In this document: piece after piece, positions 1 to 8,376 of the stretch
How the letters are laid out: the number at the start of each line of letters is the position of its first letter
Numbering within the stretch: position 1 is the stretch's first letter
Origin: Paenibacillus fonticola DSM 21315
Lineage (GTDB): Bacteria > Bacillota > Bacilli > Paenibacillales > Paenibacillaceae
Assembly (NCBI RefSeq): GCF_000381905.1
Contig: NZ_KB907269.1
Coordinates: forward strand, 1 to 64,000
DNA: 64,000 nucleotides
Reading direction: 5' to 3'
The notes under the pieces: generated by a model
The model's input: the letters and a program-made list of their open reading frames with translations, nothing else
Told to the model about the DNA's origin: nothing
Database searches by the model: none
Program-made: the position numbers and the translations under genes

Positions 1-206
1 CCCTCATGCGAGAAAGCAAATTATCCGGTATTAGCTAACGTTTCCGCTAGTTATCCCGAGCATAGGGGCAGGTTGCCTACGTATTACTCACCCGTCCGCC
101 GCTAGGTGATTTCGGAAGCAAGCTTCCAAAATAACCTCGCTCGACTTGCATGTATTAGGCACGCCGCCAGCGTTCGTCCTGAGCCAGGATCAAACTCTCC
201 AATAAA
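1..206 (-). rRNA. rrs: 16S ribosomal RNA, 5' portion (rest lies outside the window)
   Basis: Read on the minus strand, the segment begins with the universal 16S start (GAGTTTGATCCTGGCTCAG, 180-198) and continues through GACGAACGCTGGCGGCGTGCC-type sequence and helix 6 into the first ~200 bases of the molecule. The mature 5' end is placed at about 206 by comparison with the usual TTTATYGGAGAG start. The gene runs off the left edge, so only the 5' domain is present. Just upstream (220-239) a CTCTTGC/GCAAGAG hairpin lies in the precursor leader. It is the first gene of an rRNA operon transcribed away from oriC. Confidence 0.97.
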
Positions 207-415
207 GTTCGGATAAGTGCTCTTGCCCGAAAGCAAGAGGCGCTCCATCCGATTATCGAATAAGCTGATAGCTCATTTTGAATCTGACGAGATCAGATTT
301 ATATCTGACTCTATTATTTAGATTTCACTTGCGTGAAACCCGCTCACTCGTTGTTCAGTTTTCAAAGATCAACTTCGTTTCTTGCATGTGCCGTTGTTTC
401 AGCGGCAACTCTTAT

Positions 416-444
416 AATATAACATCTGCTGCGAATAATTGCAA
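416..444 (-). promoter_or_regulatory. rRNA operon promoter and leader (gene-free 207-542)
   Basis: On the minus strand a -35 TTGCAA (439-444) and a -10 TATATT (416-421) are separated by exactly 17 bases, and an AT-rich run of A and T tracts (445-475) lies directly upstream like an UP element. Downstream, 352-374 reads on the minus strand as TTGATCTTTGAAAACTGAAC, a sequence typical of Bacillales rRNA leaders and spacers. The rest of 207-542 is leader with no coding signal that I trust. Confidence 0.75.
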
Positions 445-542
445 GAGTTTTTTTAAAAATATTTTTAAAGTTTCAAGTTCAACTCTTTCAGTTATCGTAC
501 AGCAAGGAATACTATATCCTATTTTCTATTTAAAAAGCAAGC

Positions 543-1661
543 CTAGGAAAGAACTTCCTCAATATACAAACTAGTATCCTGCATTAAATTAATAATTTCG
601 CCATTTACCGATACCATGGGCCGGGTAGGATGATTACGATCGGAGAATACAATTTCCCCTGTCATATCATTGTTGAGGCGTACTTTCATTCCGTTATGGA
701 ACTGCGTTACCTTCTCGACAAAGGTTTGTACGATACTCGGATCCAACTTGCCGAATGCTTCGGATTTTATCTGCTCCAATACTAAATACGGCGATTGCGC
801 CTTGCGATATCTGCGGTTCAAGGTCATGGCATGAAATATATCTGCTACCGCTACGATCCTCGCATATATATGAATCTTATCTCCCGTCAAGTGGAAAGGA
901 TAACCCGAACCATCCATTTTCTCATGATGCTGCAGGGCAGTCAGACGAACTCCCTCATTAATGGCGGACGTTTTCCGAAGCTGTTTATATCCATAGGTCG
1001 TATGCATGCGCATTTCTTCAGCTTCGCTCTCTGACAGCGTATCGGGATTGTAAAAAATCCGCGGATCCACTTTCGTATTCCCAATGTCATGCAGCAATCC
1101 GGCAAAAGCGACCTGCATCCAATCCTTCTGCGGCAGGCCATACCACTGGGCAAGCAAATAAGAAGTCATCGAGGAGAGGATGGCATTATGGTACAGATAG
1201 TCATATTCGTTCATATTTCGTGGCGTAAACGTCAATACTTTGTAATGTTTCATTTGACCGGTCAAAGCCTCCAACTGACGACGCAGCTCATAGATCGGCA
1301 AATCGGCTGCTAATACAGACTGAAAGGCGCTTTTCGTCAAATGAAGCATACGGTCATATTCCTGATGAAGTGCACTTACCGATAAAGAAAGCTCTGCTTC
1401 CGGATGAGCTGCATCGGATTTTGTTGAAGCGGCTTGCGATTGGTTTCCCGTTTCTGGAGCTGGAGAAGCTGCCTGCGAATTTTTCGCAGAAGCAGGTGAT
1501 TTCTCGATCTCTACCTCCTGAATTAGAAAAGCGCTTAAAATATCCAAATCCCTCGGCAGCAGTACCTTCCCTTTTTGCAATAAAAGACCGCCTAAAGGAC
1601 TATAGACGTGGTTTACAATTTTAAATCCAGGTTTAAGTTCTGCTACAGGGATGCTGGTCAT
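543..1661 (-). CDS. HD-GYP domain protein, probable cyclic-di-GMP phosphodiesterase
   Basis: The C-terminal half is an HD-GYP domain. The HD pair sits in LLHDIGNTKVD (about residue 193) and the GYP signature is HHEKMDGSGYP (about 247-257), followed by the conserved ARIVAVADIFHAMT helix. Known HD-GYP proteins hydrolyse c-di-GMP to pGpG or GMP; activity here is inferred from intact metal-binding residues. The N-terminus (1-55) is a small unassigned domain joined by a Ser/Ala/Gln-rich linker (57-92), with no membrane segment, so it should be cytoplasmic. Two in-frame ATGs occur six bases apart; I chose the inner one because GAGGAG then lies nine bases away. It lies between gyrA and the rRNA operon, as in other Paenibacillus as far as I recall. 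Confidence 0.88.
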   Translation of the reverse strand: MTSIPVAELKPGFKIVNHVYSPLGGLLLQKGKVLLPRDLDILSAFLIQEVEIEKSPASAKNSQAASPAPETGNQSQAASTKSDAAHPEAELSLSVSALHQEYDRMLHLTKSAFQSVLAADLPIYELRRQLEALTGQMKHYKVLTFTPRNMNEYDYLYHNAILSSMTSYLLAQWYGLPQKDWMQVAFAGLLHDIGNTKVDPRIFYNPDTLSESEAEEMRMHTTYGYKQLRKTSAINEGVRLTALQHHEKMDGSGYPFHLTGDKIHIYARIVAVADIFHAMTLNRRYRKAQSPYLVLEQIKSEAFGKLDPSIVQTFVEKVTQFHNGMKVRLNNDMTGEIVFSDRNHPTRPMVSVNGEIINLMQDTSLYIEEVLS

Positions 1662-1861
1662 TTGCATTCTCTCCTCAAAATTCGCTTTTATAGCGTATTT
1701 CTTCTGCTCTTAATATGAATTCTTAATATGAATTAGACTTAGTACTATTGTCATTATAGTATGACCGTAAATACCCAACAATCTCCTTTTTGTAAAAACG
1801 CTCTAAAAAAAGAATTTTGCTTAATCGTGTATTGTAGCAGATAACTTCAATTCTCGTATAT

Positions 1862-2830
1862 TCAAGTCGTTTGGCGCTCAACAAGGCGGTAACTTAATTG
1901 CGGAAGTTCTAAGCATTCGTCACCGATGATGTTCCATATATGATAAAAGGCATTCTGCGCCTGCTCTTTGATAGGATTATGAACGGTCGTTATGGCTAGT
2001 GAGGCCGATAACTCTGTATCGTCAAAGCCGACTATCGCCAGTTGGCCAGGGATAGCCAGGTGTTGGCGGCGAGCCTCGTTCAGCATGCCTGCGGCTGCAT
2101 AGTCGTTAGAGCAAAGAACGGCTGTGGGAGCCTCCTTCATGGCGGAGAGCGAACGCCAAGCTTTTTCTCCGTCAAGCATTCCGTAAACCCCATAACGATA
2201 CCATTCTGCTCTGATCGGCAAGCCGTGCTGCTTCATCATGGATTCATATGCCAGCCTGCGGCTTCTCGTATTCAAACTGTCCGGTCTGCCAAATATATTG
2301 GCAATTTGGGTATACCCTTTCTCCAGCAAGCGGGCAAGCCCCAGCTTGTACCCTTCACCTTGATCCATCGCGATGGAAGAAATTTGGCCTCTCCGCATAC
2401 GCTGCCACGCTATAATAGGCCCATATTTGCAATAAGCAGACAGCTTTCCCGGATCATTGACACAGGTAATAATCAATAAGCCATCTACCCGTTTGCTTCG
2501 CAAATCTTCAAAGGCCTGCATCTCTTTCGTTTTATCCCCTTGAGAAGTGTAAATAAGAGTTTGAAACCCATAACCTACAGCAGTTTTTATAAAATGATCC
2601 AAAAAGGAAACCGTAATTTCATGAAGCGCCACAATGACGATGCCGATTTGATTCGTCCGGCCCTTCGACAGCGCTACGGCGTTCCGGTTAGGGGCATAGT
2701 CGAGCTGCTTCATAATTGTTAAAATTTTGTCTCGCGTTTCTTTGTTCACGTTAGGTGAATTGTTGATGACTCTTGACACTGTTGCCCTGGAGTAACCGGA
2801 TAATAACATGATCTGTTTGAACTTTGACAT
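1862..2830 (-). CDS. LacI family transcriptional regulator
   Basis: This is a 322-residue LacI-type repressor. Residues 1-45 hold the DNA-binding helix-turn-helix (SRATVSRVINNS) and hinge helix (YAPNRNAVALSKGRT); residues 60-322 form the periplasmic-binding-protein-like sugar sensor, including the typical TAVLCSNDYAAAGML and IVGFDDTELSASL motifs. The first residues are more divergent than usual (KQIMLLSGY in place of the common KDIAKLAGV). It is divergent from the 6-phospho-beta-glucosidase gene with a 115-base shared control region, so it most likely regulates that gene in response to a beta-glucoside-derived ligand. That target is inferred from position only. Confidence 0.9.
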   Translation of the reverse strand: MSKFKQIMLLSGYSRATVSRVINNSPNVNKETRDKILTIMKQLDYAPNRNAVALSKGRTNQIGIVIVALHEITVSFLDHFIKTAVGYGFQTLIYTSQGDKTKEMQAFEDLRSKRVDGLLIITCVNDPGKLSAYCKYGPIIAWQRMRRGQISSIAMDQGEGYKLGLARLLEKGYTQIANIFGRPDSLNTRSRRLAYESMMKQHGLPIRAEWYRYGVYGMLDGEKAWRSLSAMKEAPTAVLCSNDYAAAGMLNEARRQHLAIPGQLAIVGFDDTELSASLAITTVHNPIKEQAQNAFYHIWNIIGDECLELPQLSYRLVERQTT

Positions 2831-2857
2831 GTAAATATCCCTTTCTCAAAAGTTAAG

Positions 2858-2888
2858 TTGACATGTAACCCGTTCCAACAATTACGAT
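2858..2888 (+). promoter_or_regulatory. Putative promoter and operator for the beta-glucosidase gene
   Basis: The LacI/glucosidase intergenic region holds a perfect -35 TTGACA (2858-2863). A TACGAT element (2883-2888) is the best -10 but the spacing is long (19 bases). Between them, TGTAACCCGTTCCA (2864-2877) is an imperfect inverted repeat (TGTAAC and GTTCCA arms) of the size bound by LacI-family repressors; it also resembles a degenerate cre site. A repressor bound there would block the promoter. Which protein binds is inference. Confidence 0.45.
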
Positions 2889-2945
2889 GAAATCAAGTCT
2901 TATCTAGTGTAGCATAAATCCAAAAATTCGAATGGGGTGCAGTAA

Positions 2946-4379
2946 ATGAACAAGAACAACGGATTAGAAATTAATTTCCCGGAAGATTTTCTGTGGGGAG
3001 GAGCTGTCGCGGCCAATCAACTGGAGGGTGCTTATAATAAAGATGGCAAAGGTTTATCCACGCAGGACATTATGCCGAATGGAATAGCCGGGCCAATCAC
3101 GGAAGCTCCGACACCTGACAATATGAAGCTGGTTGGCATCGATTTTTACCACCGTTACAAGGAAGATATCAAACTGTTCGCGGAAATGGGCTTTAAAGTG
3201 TTCCGGACCTCTATCGCCTGGTCACGCATTTTTCCACAAGGGGACGAGACGGAGCCGAACGAAAAGGGGCTGCAATTTTACGACGATTTGTTCGACGAAT
3301 GTTTGAAATACGGCATTGAACCGCTAGTGACTTTGTCCCACTATGAAACCCCGCTGCATCTTGCCAAACAATATGACGGCTGGGTCAACCGGAAGCTGGT
3401 GGATTTCTACAAACGTTATGTTTCCACCGTATTCCGCCGTTACAAAGGAAAAGTGAAATACTGGCTGACCTTTAATGAGATCAACTCTATTCTGGAAGCC
3501 CCATTTATGAGCGGGGGCATTTACACGCCAAAGGAAAAACTGAGTAAACAGGATCTTTATCAAGCTGTCCACCACGAATTAGTAGCCAGTGCTGCTGCGG
3601 TCAAGCTCTGTCATGAGATCGATCCGCAGGCCAAAATTGGCTGCATGATATTGAGCATGCCCACCTATCCACTGACGCCGAACCCCGATGATATCATTAA
3701 GGTCATGGAGTTCGAACACCGGAACTATTTCTTTGGAGATGTGCACGCCCGGGGCGTTTATCCGGGATACATGAAACGTTACTTCAGAGAAAACGGTATA
3801 GAGATCAAGTTCGAGCCTGGCGACGAGGAAATTTTACGGCACACGGTTGATTTTATCTCCTTCAGCTATTATATGAGCATTTGCCAGACCGCTGATCCAG
3901 AGAAAAAGGCTGCCGGCGAAGGGAATTTGCTTGGCGGTATCCCTAACCCTTATCTGCAAGCCAGCGAATGGGGATGGCAAATTGATCCGCAAGGTCTGCG
4001 CGTTGTGTTGAACGACTATTATGACCGTTATCAAAAACCGCTATTTATTGTTGAAAACGGTCTGGGCGCGGTCGATGAACTAATCGTAAACGAAGCGGGA
4101 GAGAAAACGGTGGAAGATGACTATCGCATTAATTATTTGAATGATCACCTGGTTCAGGTAGCGGAAGCTATTGCCGATGGCGTGGATGTAATGGGCTATA
4201 CGTCCTGGGGCTGCATTGATCTGGTCAGTGCTTCGACAGCACAGTTGAAGAAGCGTTACGGCTTTATTTATGTAGATCGTCATGATGATGGCTCGGGTAC
4301 GTTGGAGCGTTACCGTAAAAAATCGTTCCACTGGTATAAGGAAGTTATCGCAACGAACGGAAAAAGCCTGAAGCGGTAA
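2946..4379 (+). CDS. 6-phospho-beta-glucosidase (glycoside hydrolase family 1)
   Basis: The 477-residue protein is a full-length GH1 enzyme. It starts with the family N-terminal motif FPEDFLWGGAVAANQLEGA; the acid/base Glu is in LTFNEIN (E178) and the nucleophile Glu in FIVENG (E370). Near residues 428-440 the segment SASTAQLKKRYGF matches the phosphate-binding loop that marks 6-phospho-beta-glucosidases (BglA/AscB type) rather than plain beta-glucosidases. It would cleave cytoplasmic phosphorylated beta-glucosides such as cellobiose-, salicin- or arbutin-6-phosphate delivered by a PTS permease, but no PTS gene lies nearby. Likely controlled by the divergent LacI protein. It is transcribed toward oriC, unlike the surrounding conserved genes. 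Confidence 0.93.
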   Translation: MNKNNGLEINFPEDFLWGGAVAANQLEGAYNKDGKGLSTQDIMPNGIAGPITEAPTPDNMKLVGIDFYHRYKEDIKLFAEMGFKVFRTSIAWSRIFPQGDETEPNEKGLQFYDDLFDECLKYGIEPLVTLSHYETPLHLAKQYDGWVNRKLVDFYKRYVSTVFRRYKGKVKYWLTFNEINSILEAPFMSGGIYTPKEKLSKQDLYQAVHHELVASAAAVKLCHEIDPQAKIGCMILSMPTYPLTPNPDDIIKVMEFEHRNYFFGDVHARGVYPGYMKRYFRENGIEIKFEPGDEEILRHTVDFISFSYYMSICQTADPEKKAAGEGNLLGGIPNPYLQASEWGWQIDPQGLRVVLNDYYDRYQKPLFIVENGLGAVDELIVNEAGEKTVEDDYRINYLNDHLVQVAEAIADGVDVMGYTSWGCIDLVSASTAQLKKRYGFIYVDRHDDGSGTLERYRKKSFHWYKEVIATNGKSLKR

Positions 4380-4525
4380 TCCACCCCAAGAAAATAGTAT
4401 GCGATCAGCAGACAGACTTCAATCAGCAAACAGTTCTGTTCAGCAGAGTAGGCGCCGTGATCAGCGGTAGCTTCTTGTGATATCAAAAAGTTTTAACTGT
4501 GTCCCTTGTACTTTCTGATTCCATC

Positions 4526-4582
4526 AAAAAAAACGCCCGAAGACAGATTTCTGGCAAATGCCAGCCGTTCTTCGGGCGTTTC
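4526..4582 (-). terminator. Terminator at the 3' end of gyrA
   Basis: On the minus strand an inverted repeat with arms CGCCCGAAGA and TCTTCGGGCG encloses a second small hairpin (CTGGCA/TGCCAG) and is followed by eight Ts, a strong rho-independent terminator for gyrA. The plus strand has only three Ts after the stem, so termination of the glucosidase transcript there would be weaker. The rest of 4380-4525 shows nothing recognisable. Confidence 0.85.
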
Positions 4583-4588
4583 TGCTAT

Positions 4589-7147
4589 TTATTCCTCGGA
4601 ATGATCCGAGTCTGTATCGGAATCCACTTCATTCGCTTCTGCCTGCTGGCTTGAATCCGTCGACTCCCCATTTACTGAACCTTCCAGGTAATCGCCGTTT
4701 TCATCGTCCTCGTTCTCCGTCTCTTCGCTCTTGTCCGAACGGCAAACCGTAGCTACGGCATCATCTTCACGAATGTTAATCAGCTTCACGCCCTGCGTGT
4801 TACGGCCCATGGTCGAGATGCCTTCCATGCTCGTACGGATGAGCGTTCCGCTGCTGGTAATAATCATCAGATCCTCTTCATCTTTAACTACTTTGAGGCC
4901 GACGACTTGACCGTTCTTCTCCGTGACATTGATCGTCTTGATCCCTTTGCCGCCCCGGCTTTGAATCCGGTATTCGGAGACAGGGGTCCGTTTACCGTAA
5001 CCCTTCGTCGTGACGATCAGAATATCCTGATCAGGAACGATGACATCCATGCCGATCAGCTTATCTTCTCCATCAAGCGTGATCCCCTTAACCCCGGTAG
5101 CTGCTCTGCCCATAGAACGAACATCGCTTTCCGGGAAGCGGATGGACATTCCTTGAGCCGTACCCATGATGAGCTCTTGCTCCCCATCCGTGAGTCTTAC
5201 ATCAATAAGGGTATCGTCTTCACGCAAATTGACAGCAATCAGTCCGCCCTTGCGAATGTTGATGTAGTCCTCGAGCGGCGTCTTCTTCACGATACCTTGA
5301 CGTGTCGCAAAGAACAGATATTTATCCTCATCAAATTTCTCCACGGGAATTACCGCATTTACCGTTTCCCCTTGTTCGATTTGAATCAGGTTAATAATCG
5401 GTGTTCCCCGCGCGGTCCGGCCGAGTTCAGGTATTTCATAGGCCTTCAGGCGATACGCCTTGCCTCGGTCCGTAAAGAACATCAGATAATGGTGAGTATT
5501 CGTTACGAACAAATGCTCGACGAAATCATTATCCTTTGTATCCATTCCGACGACGCCCCGTCCACCGCGCTTTTGACTGCGATAGGTCGTAACCGGCAGA
5601 CGCTTAATATATCCGGTGTGCGTAATCGTAATGACTACTTCCTCCTGCGGGATCAAGTCTTCGTCAAGAATGCTCTCCGCGCCGATCGTGATTTCCGTCC
5701 GGCGTGCATCGGCAAAGCGATCGCGAATTTCCTGCAGCTCGTCGCTGATGATTTGCAGAACGAGAGCTTCGTTCGCTAGAATCTCGCGATATTCGGCGAT
5801 TTTCTGAAGAAGCTCATTGTACTCTTCCTCGATCTTCTCGCGCTCCAAACCTGTCAGACGCTGCAGACGCATGTCGAGGATCGCTTGCGCTTGCTCCTGA
5901 CTCAGACCGAACCGTTCCATCAACCCTGTACGGGCAATTTCGGTTGTCCGCGATCCGCGAATGAGGGCAATTACCTCATCCAAATGATCCAGAGCAATTC
6001 GTAATCCTTCTAAAATATGAGCGCGTGCTTCCGCTTTTCGAAGCTCGAATTCTGTCCGGCGGCGAATAACTTCCACCTGATGTTGCAAATAATGTTGAAG
6101 TACTTCCTTAAGCGTCAAAATTCTCGGCTCGTTGTTCACGATCGCAAGCATGTTGATGCCGAAAGTACTTTGCAATGACGTATGCTTATATAAATTGTTC
6201 AGCACGACATTCGGATTGACGTCGCGGCGCAGCTCGATAACTACGCGCATCCCGTTACGGTCGGATTCGTCCCGCAAATCGGTAATGCCGTCGATCTTCT
6301 TCTCTCTCACGAGCTCAGCGATCTTCTCTACCAGCCGGGCTTTATTGACCTGGTAAGGAAGCTCGTCCACGATAATGCGTGCTTTATTGTTATTCTCTTC
6401 AATCGTCGTTCTCGCTCGCATTGTAACCGAGCCGCGGCCCGTTGTATAGGCTTGGCGAATGCCGGAGCGGCCCATAATATACCCTGCGGTCGGGAAATCC
6501 GGACCTTGAATATAATCCATCAGCTCGATCGAATCGATATCCGGGTTCTTGATCATCGCTTGAACCCCATCGATGACTTCGCCTAAGTTATGCGGGGGAA
6601 TATTCGTAGCCATCCCTACTGCGATTCCGGATACGCCGTTAACGAGCAAGTTCGGATAACGTGCCGGAAGCACAACCGGCTCGTGCTCCTCCCCGTCGTA
6701 GTTCGGCATGAAGTCGATTGTATCTTTATTAATATCGCGCAGCATCTCCATAGCTATTTTGGACAGGCGCGCTTCCGTATAACGCATTGCTGCGGCAAAA
6801 TCACCGTCAATGGAACCAAAGTTTCCGTGGCCTTCTACAAGCATATAGCGCATTGAGAAATCCTGTGCCATCCGAACCATCGTCTCGTATACCGCCGAAT
6901 CACCATGCGGGTGATATTTACCGATTACTTCACCGACGATTCTCGCCGATTTCTTATACGGCTTATCGGGATACATGCCAAGCTCGGACATCGCATACAG
7001 GATACGGCGATGCACCGGCTTCAAACCATCCCTAACATCTGGCAGAGCACGGCTGACAATAATGCTCATCGCGTAATCCATAAAGGATTCGCGCATTTCC
7101 ACATTAATGTCCCGATCTACGATTTGCGAAAATTTTTCTTCCGCCAT
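4589..7147 (-). CDS. gyrA: DNA gyrase subunit A
   Basis: GyrA cuts and religates DNA in the A2B2 gyrase that introduces negative supercoils. The 852-residue sequence carries the catalytic tyrosine in AMRYTEARLSK (Y123) and the quinolone-determining segment HPHGDSAVYETM, with Ser84 and Glu88, the residues usual in susceptible Firmicutes. The C-terminal beta-pinwheel contains the GyrA-box motif SQKRGGRGV and ends in a Ser/Glu/Asp-rich acidic tail of about 45 residues that is longer than in B. subtilis. An AGGTCC-type ribosome site precedes the ATG. It follows gyrB in the same direction but is separated from it by the oppositely oriented YheC/YheD gene, so it needs its own promoter. Confidence 0.99.
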   Translation of the reverse strand: MAEEKFSQIVDRDINVEMRESFMDYAMSIIVSRALPDVRDGLKPVHRRILYAMSELGMYPDKPYKKSARIVGEVIGKYHPHGDSAVYETMVRMAQDFSMRYMLVEGHGNFGSIDGDFAAAMRYTEARLSKIAMEMLRDINKDTIDFMPNYDGEEHEPVVLPARYPNLLVNGVSGIAVGMATNIPPHNLGEVIDGVQAMIKNPDIDSIELMDYIQGPDFPTAGYIMGRSGIRQAYTTGRGSVTMRARTTIEENNNKARIIVDELPYQVNKARLVEKIAELVREKKIDGITDLRDESDRNGMRVVIELRRDVNPNVVLNNLYKHTSLQSTFGINMLAIVNNEPRILTLKEVLQHYLQHQVEVIRRRTEFELRKAEARAHILEGLRIALDHLDEVIALIRGSRTTEIARTGLMERFGLSQEQAQAILDMRLQRLTGLEREKIEEEYNELLQKIAEYREILANEALVLQIISDELQEIRDRFADARRTEITIGAESILDEDLIPQEEVVITITHTGYIKRLPVTTYRSQKRGGRGVVGMDTKDNDFVEHLFVTNTHHYLMFFTDRGKAYRLKAYEIPELGRTARGTPIINLIQIEQGETVNAVIPVEKFDEDKYLFFATRQGIVKKTPLEDYINIRKGGLIAVNLREDDTLIDVRLTDGEQELIMGTAQGMSIRFPESDVRSMGRAATGVKGITLDGEDKLIGMDVIVPDQDILIVTTKGYGKRTPVSEYRIQSRGGKGIKTINVTEKNGQVVGLKVVKDEEDLMIITSSGTLIRTSMEGISTMGRNTQGVKLINIREDDAVATVCRSDKSEETENEDDENGDYLEGSVNGESTDSSQQAEANEVDSDTDSDHSEE

Positions 7148-7225
7148 GCTGGACCTCCTTCAAATTCTATCCAAATGCCTATGCTCGGGAAATACCTAGA
7201 ATAAACCGGTAAGCCACTAGTACTT

Positions 7226-7254
7226 ATTATATTACTTTCACATTTTAAGCACAA
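7226..7254 (-). promoter_or_regulatory. Probable gyrA promoter (gene-free 7148-7496)
   Basis: On the minus strand a perfect -10 TATAAT (7226-7231) is preceded at 17 bases by TTGTGC (7249-7254), giving a plausible sigma-A promoter about 80 bases before the gyrA start. The remainder of 7255-7496 is AT-rich and holds the unrecognised promoter of the rightward YheC/YheD gene. Confidence 0.6.
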
Positions 7255-7496
7255 TTAAACGTATTTGATTTCCCGGTTATCTTCCCGAACCAAGCACCTT
7301 TAAAAAAATGGTGATGTGTCCACTCCCATTCAAACTTCTGCTCATATACTACGGATATAGGCATTTTCTTTTACACGTCAATGAACTAACAAGATTCCCA
7401 CATCTCATAATTATATCATTTTTTATCTCTTCTGTCCTATGTTTTCATCCCTGAAGAAAATGTACGACAAGTGCTCAGGAAAGGAAGGAATATTAC

Positions 7497-8276
7497 TTGG
7501 CCATTCAACGTATTGCAAGCAAATGGGAAAAAACAAAAGTTTTGAAACAAGGAGAGCATCTTGTGCCGTATATTCCAGACACCCGCAGATACTCTCTCGC
7601 TCAGCTTAAAGATATGTTAGGCGCATACCAGATGGTATACATTAAACCAGACTGCGGAACTTACGGCATAGGGGTGATGTGTGCTGAAATAGAGAAAGAT
7701 GAGATCGACAATAACAAAGCGCCGCAATACAATCTCAAATATGGTACCCATAGCGAAGGTCATCAAAGCATAGAACATCTGCATAGGTCCATCAAAGATA
7801 AAATCGGATCAAAGTCATATTTAATCCAAAAAGGGATTGATCTGTTAACCTATAAGCATCGAAAATTCGATCTTCGCGCCCTAGTTCAAAAAACGCCTCA
7901 TAACACTTGGGAAACTACAGGATTCATCGGCCGCGTAGCCGCCCCGCACAAAATCGTTACCAACCATCACAGCGGGGGGACAGCTTTGCCGATAGAAGAA
8001 TTGTTAGGCCCCCATTTGGCTCCTCCACAGTTCGCGAATCTTTACAAGGAAATGAAGAGTCTCGGCGTACAAGCAGCATCACAGCTATCGCGCAAATATC
8101 CCAAACTCAAGGAAATAGGCCTTGATCTGGCGATTGACGAACAGTTTCGGATTTGGATATTGGAAGTAAACACGAAACCGGCTCTCTTTCCCTTCAAATG
8201 GCTGGAGGACAAAGGCGTTTATAAAAAGGTGCGCCGCTATGCGGTCGCTTATGGACGGCTGAAATCCGCTAAATAG
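7497..8276 (+). CDS. YheC/YheD family protein (ATP-grasp fold, endospore coat-associated)
   Basis: The 259-residue protein matches the YheC/YheD family, whose B. subtilis members are spore-coat associated and have an ATP-grasp-like C-terminal half. Visible features are VYIKPDCGTYGIGVM (about residue 50), a basic YKHRKFDLRALVQKT strand (about 120), a His-rich NHHSGG loop and the C-terminal IWILEVNTKPAL motif, which in ATP-grasp enzymes carries metal and ATP ligands (the Glu and Asn). The substrate is unknown. The TTG start is supported by GGAAGGAA seven bases upstream. It lies between gyrB and gyrA on the opposite strand, an arrangement I recall from Paenibacillus. Sporulation expression is inferred from the family. 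Confidence 0.85.
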   Translation: MAIQRIASKWEKTKVLKQGEHLVPYIPDTRRYSLAQLKDMLGAYQMVYIKPDCGTYGIGVMCAEIEKDEIDNNKAPQYNLKYGTHSEGHQSIEHLHRSIKDKIGSKSYLIQKGIDLLTYKHRKFDLRALVQKTPHNTWETTGFIGRVAAPHKIVTNHHSGGTALPIEELLGPHLAPPQFANLYKEMKSLGVQAASQLSRKYPKLKEIGLDLAIDEQFRIWILEVNTKPALFPFKWLEDKGVYKKVRRYAVAYGRLKSAK

Positions 8277-8297
8277 GACCCCCAGTATACAAGCGTA

Positions 8298-8330
8298 CAA
8301 AAAAGACCTCGTCAAATAACGAGGTCCTTT
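8298..8330. terminator. Bidirectional terminator between YheC/YheD and gyrB
   Basis: GACCTCGT and ACGAGGTC form an eight-base stem with a six-base loop. The minus strand is followed by TTTTTT and the plus strand by CCTTTAA, so it serves gyrB best and the YheC/YheD transcript as well. Confidence 0.85.
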
Positions 8331-8376
8331 AACATGGATGACAAACTATTTCGCTGCCATTTGTTTAATCTATTTC

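Noticed and set aside
4907..5779. Plus-strand open frame of 290 codons inside gyrA
   Set aside because: It is the complementary frame of the intact gyrA gene, with no recognisable domain and no ribosome site.
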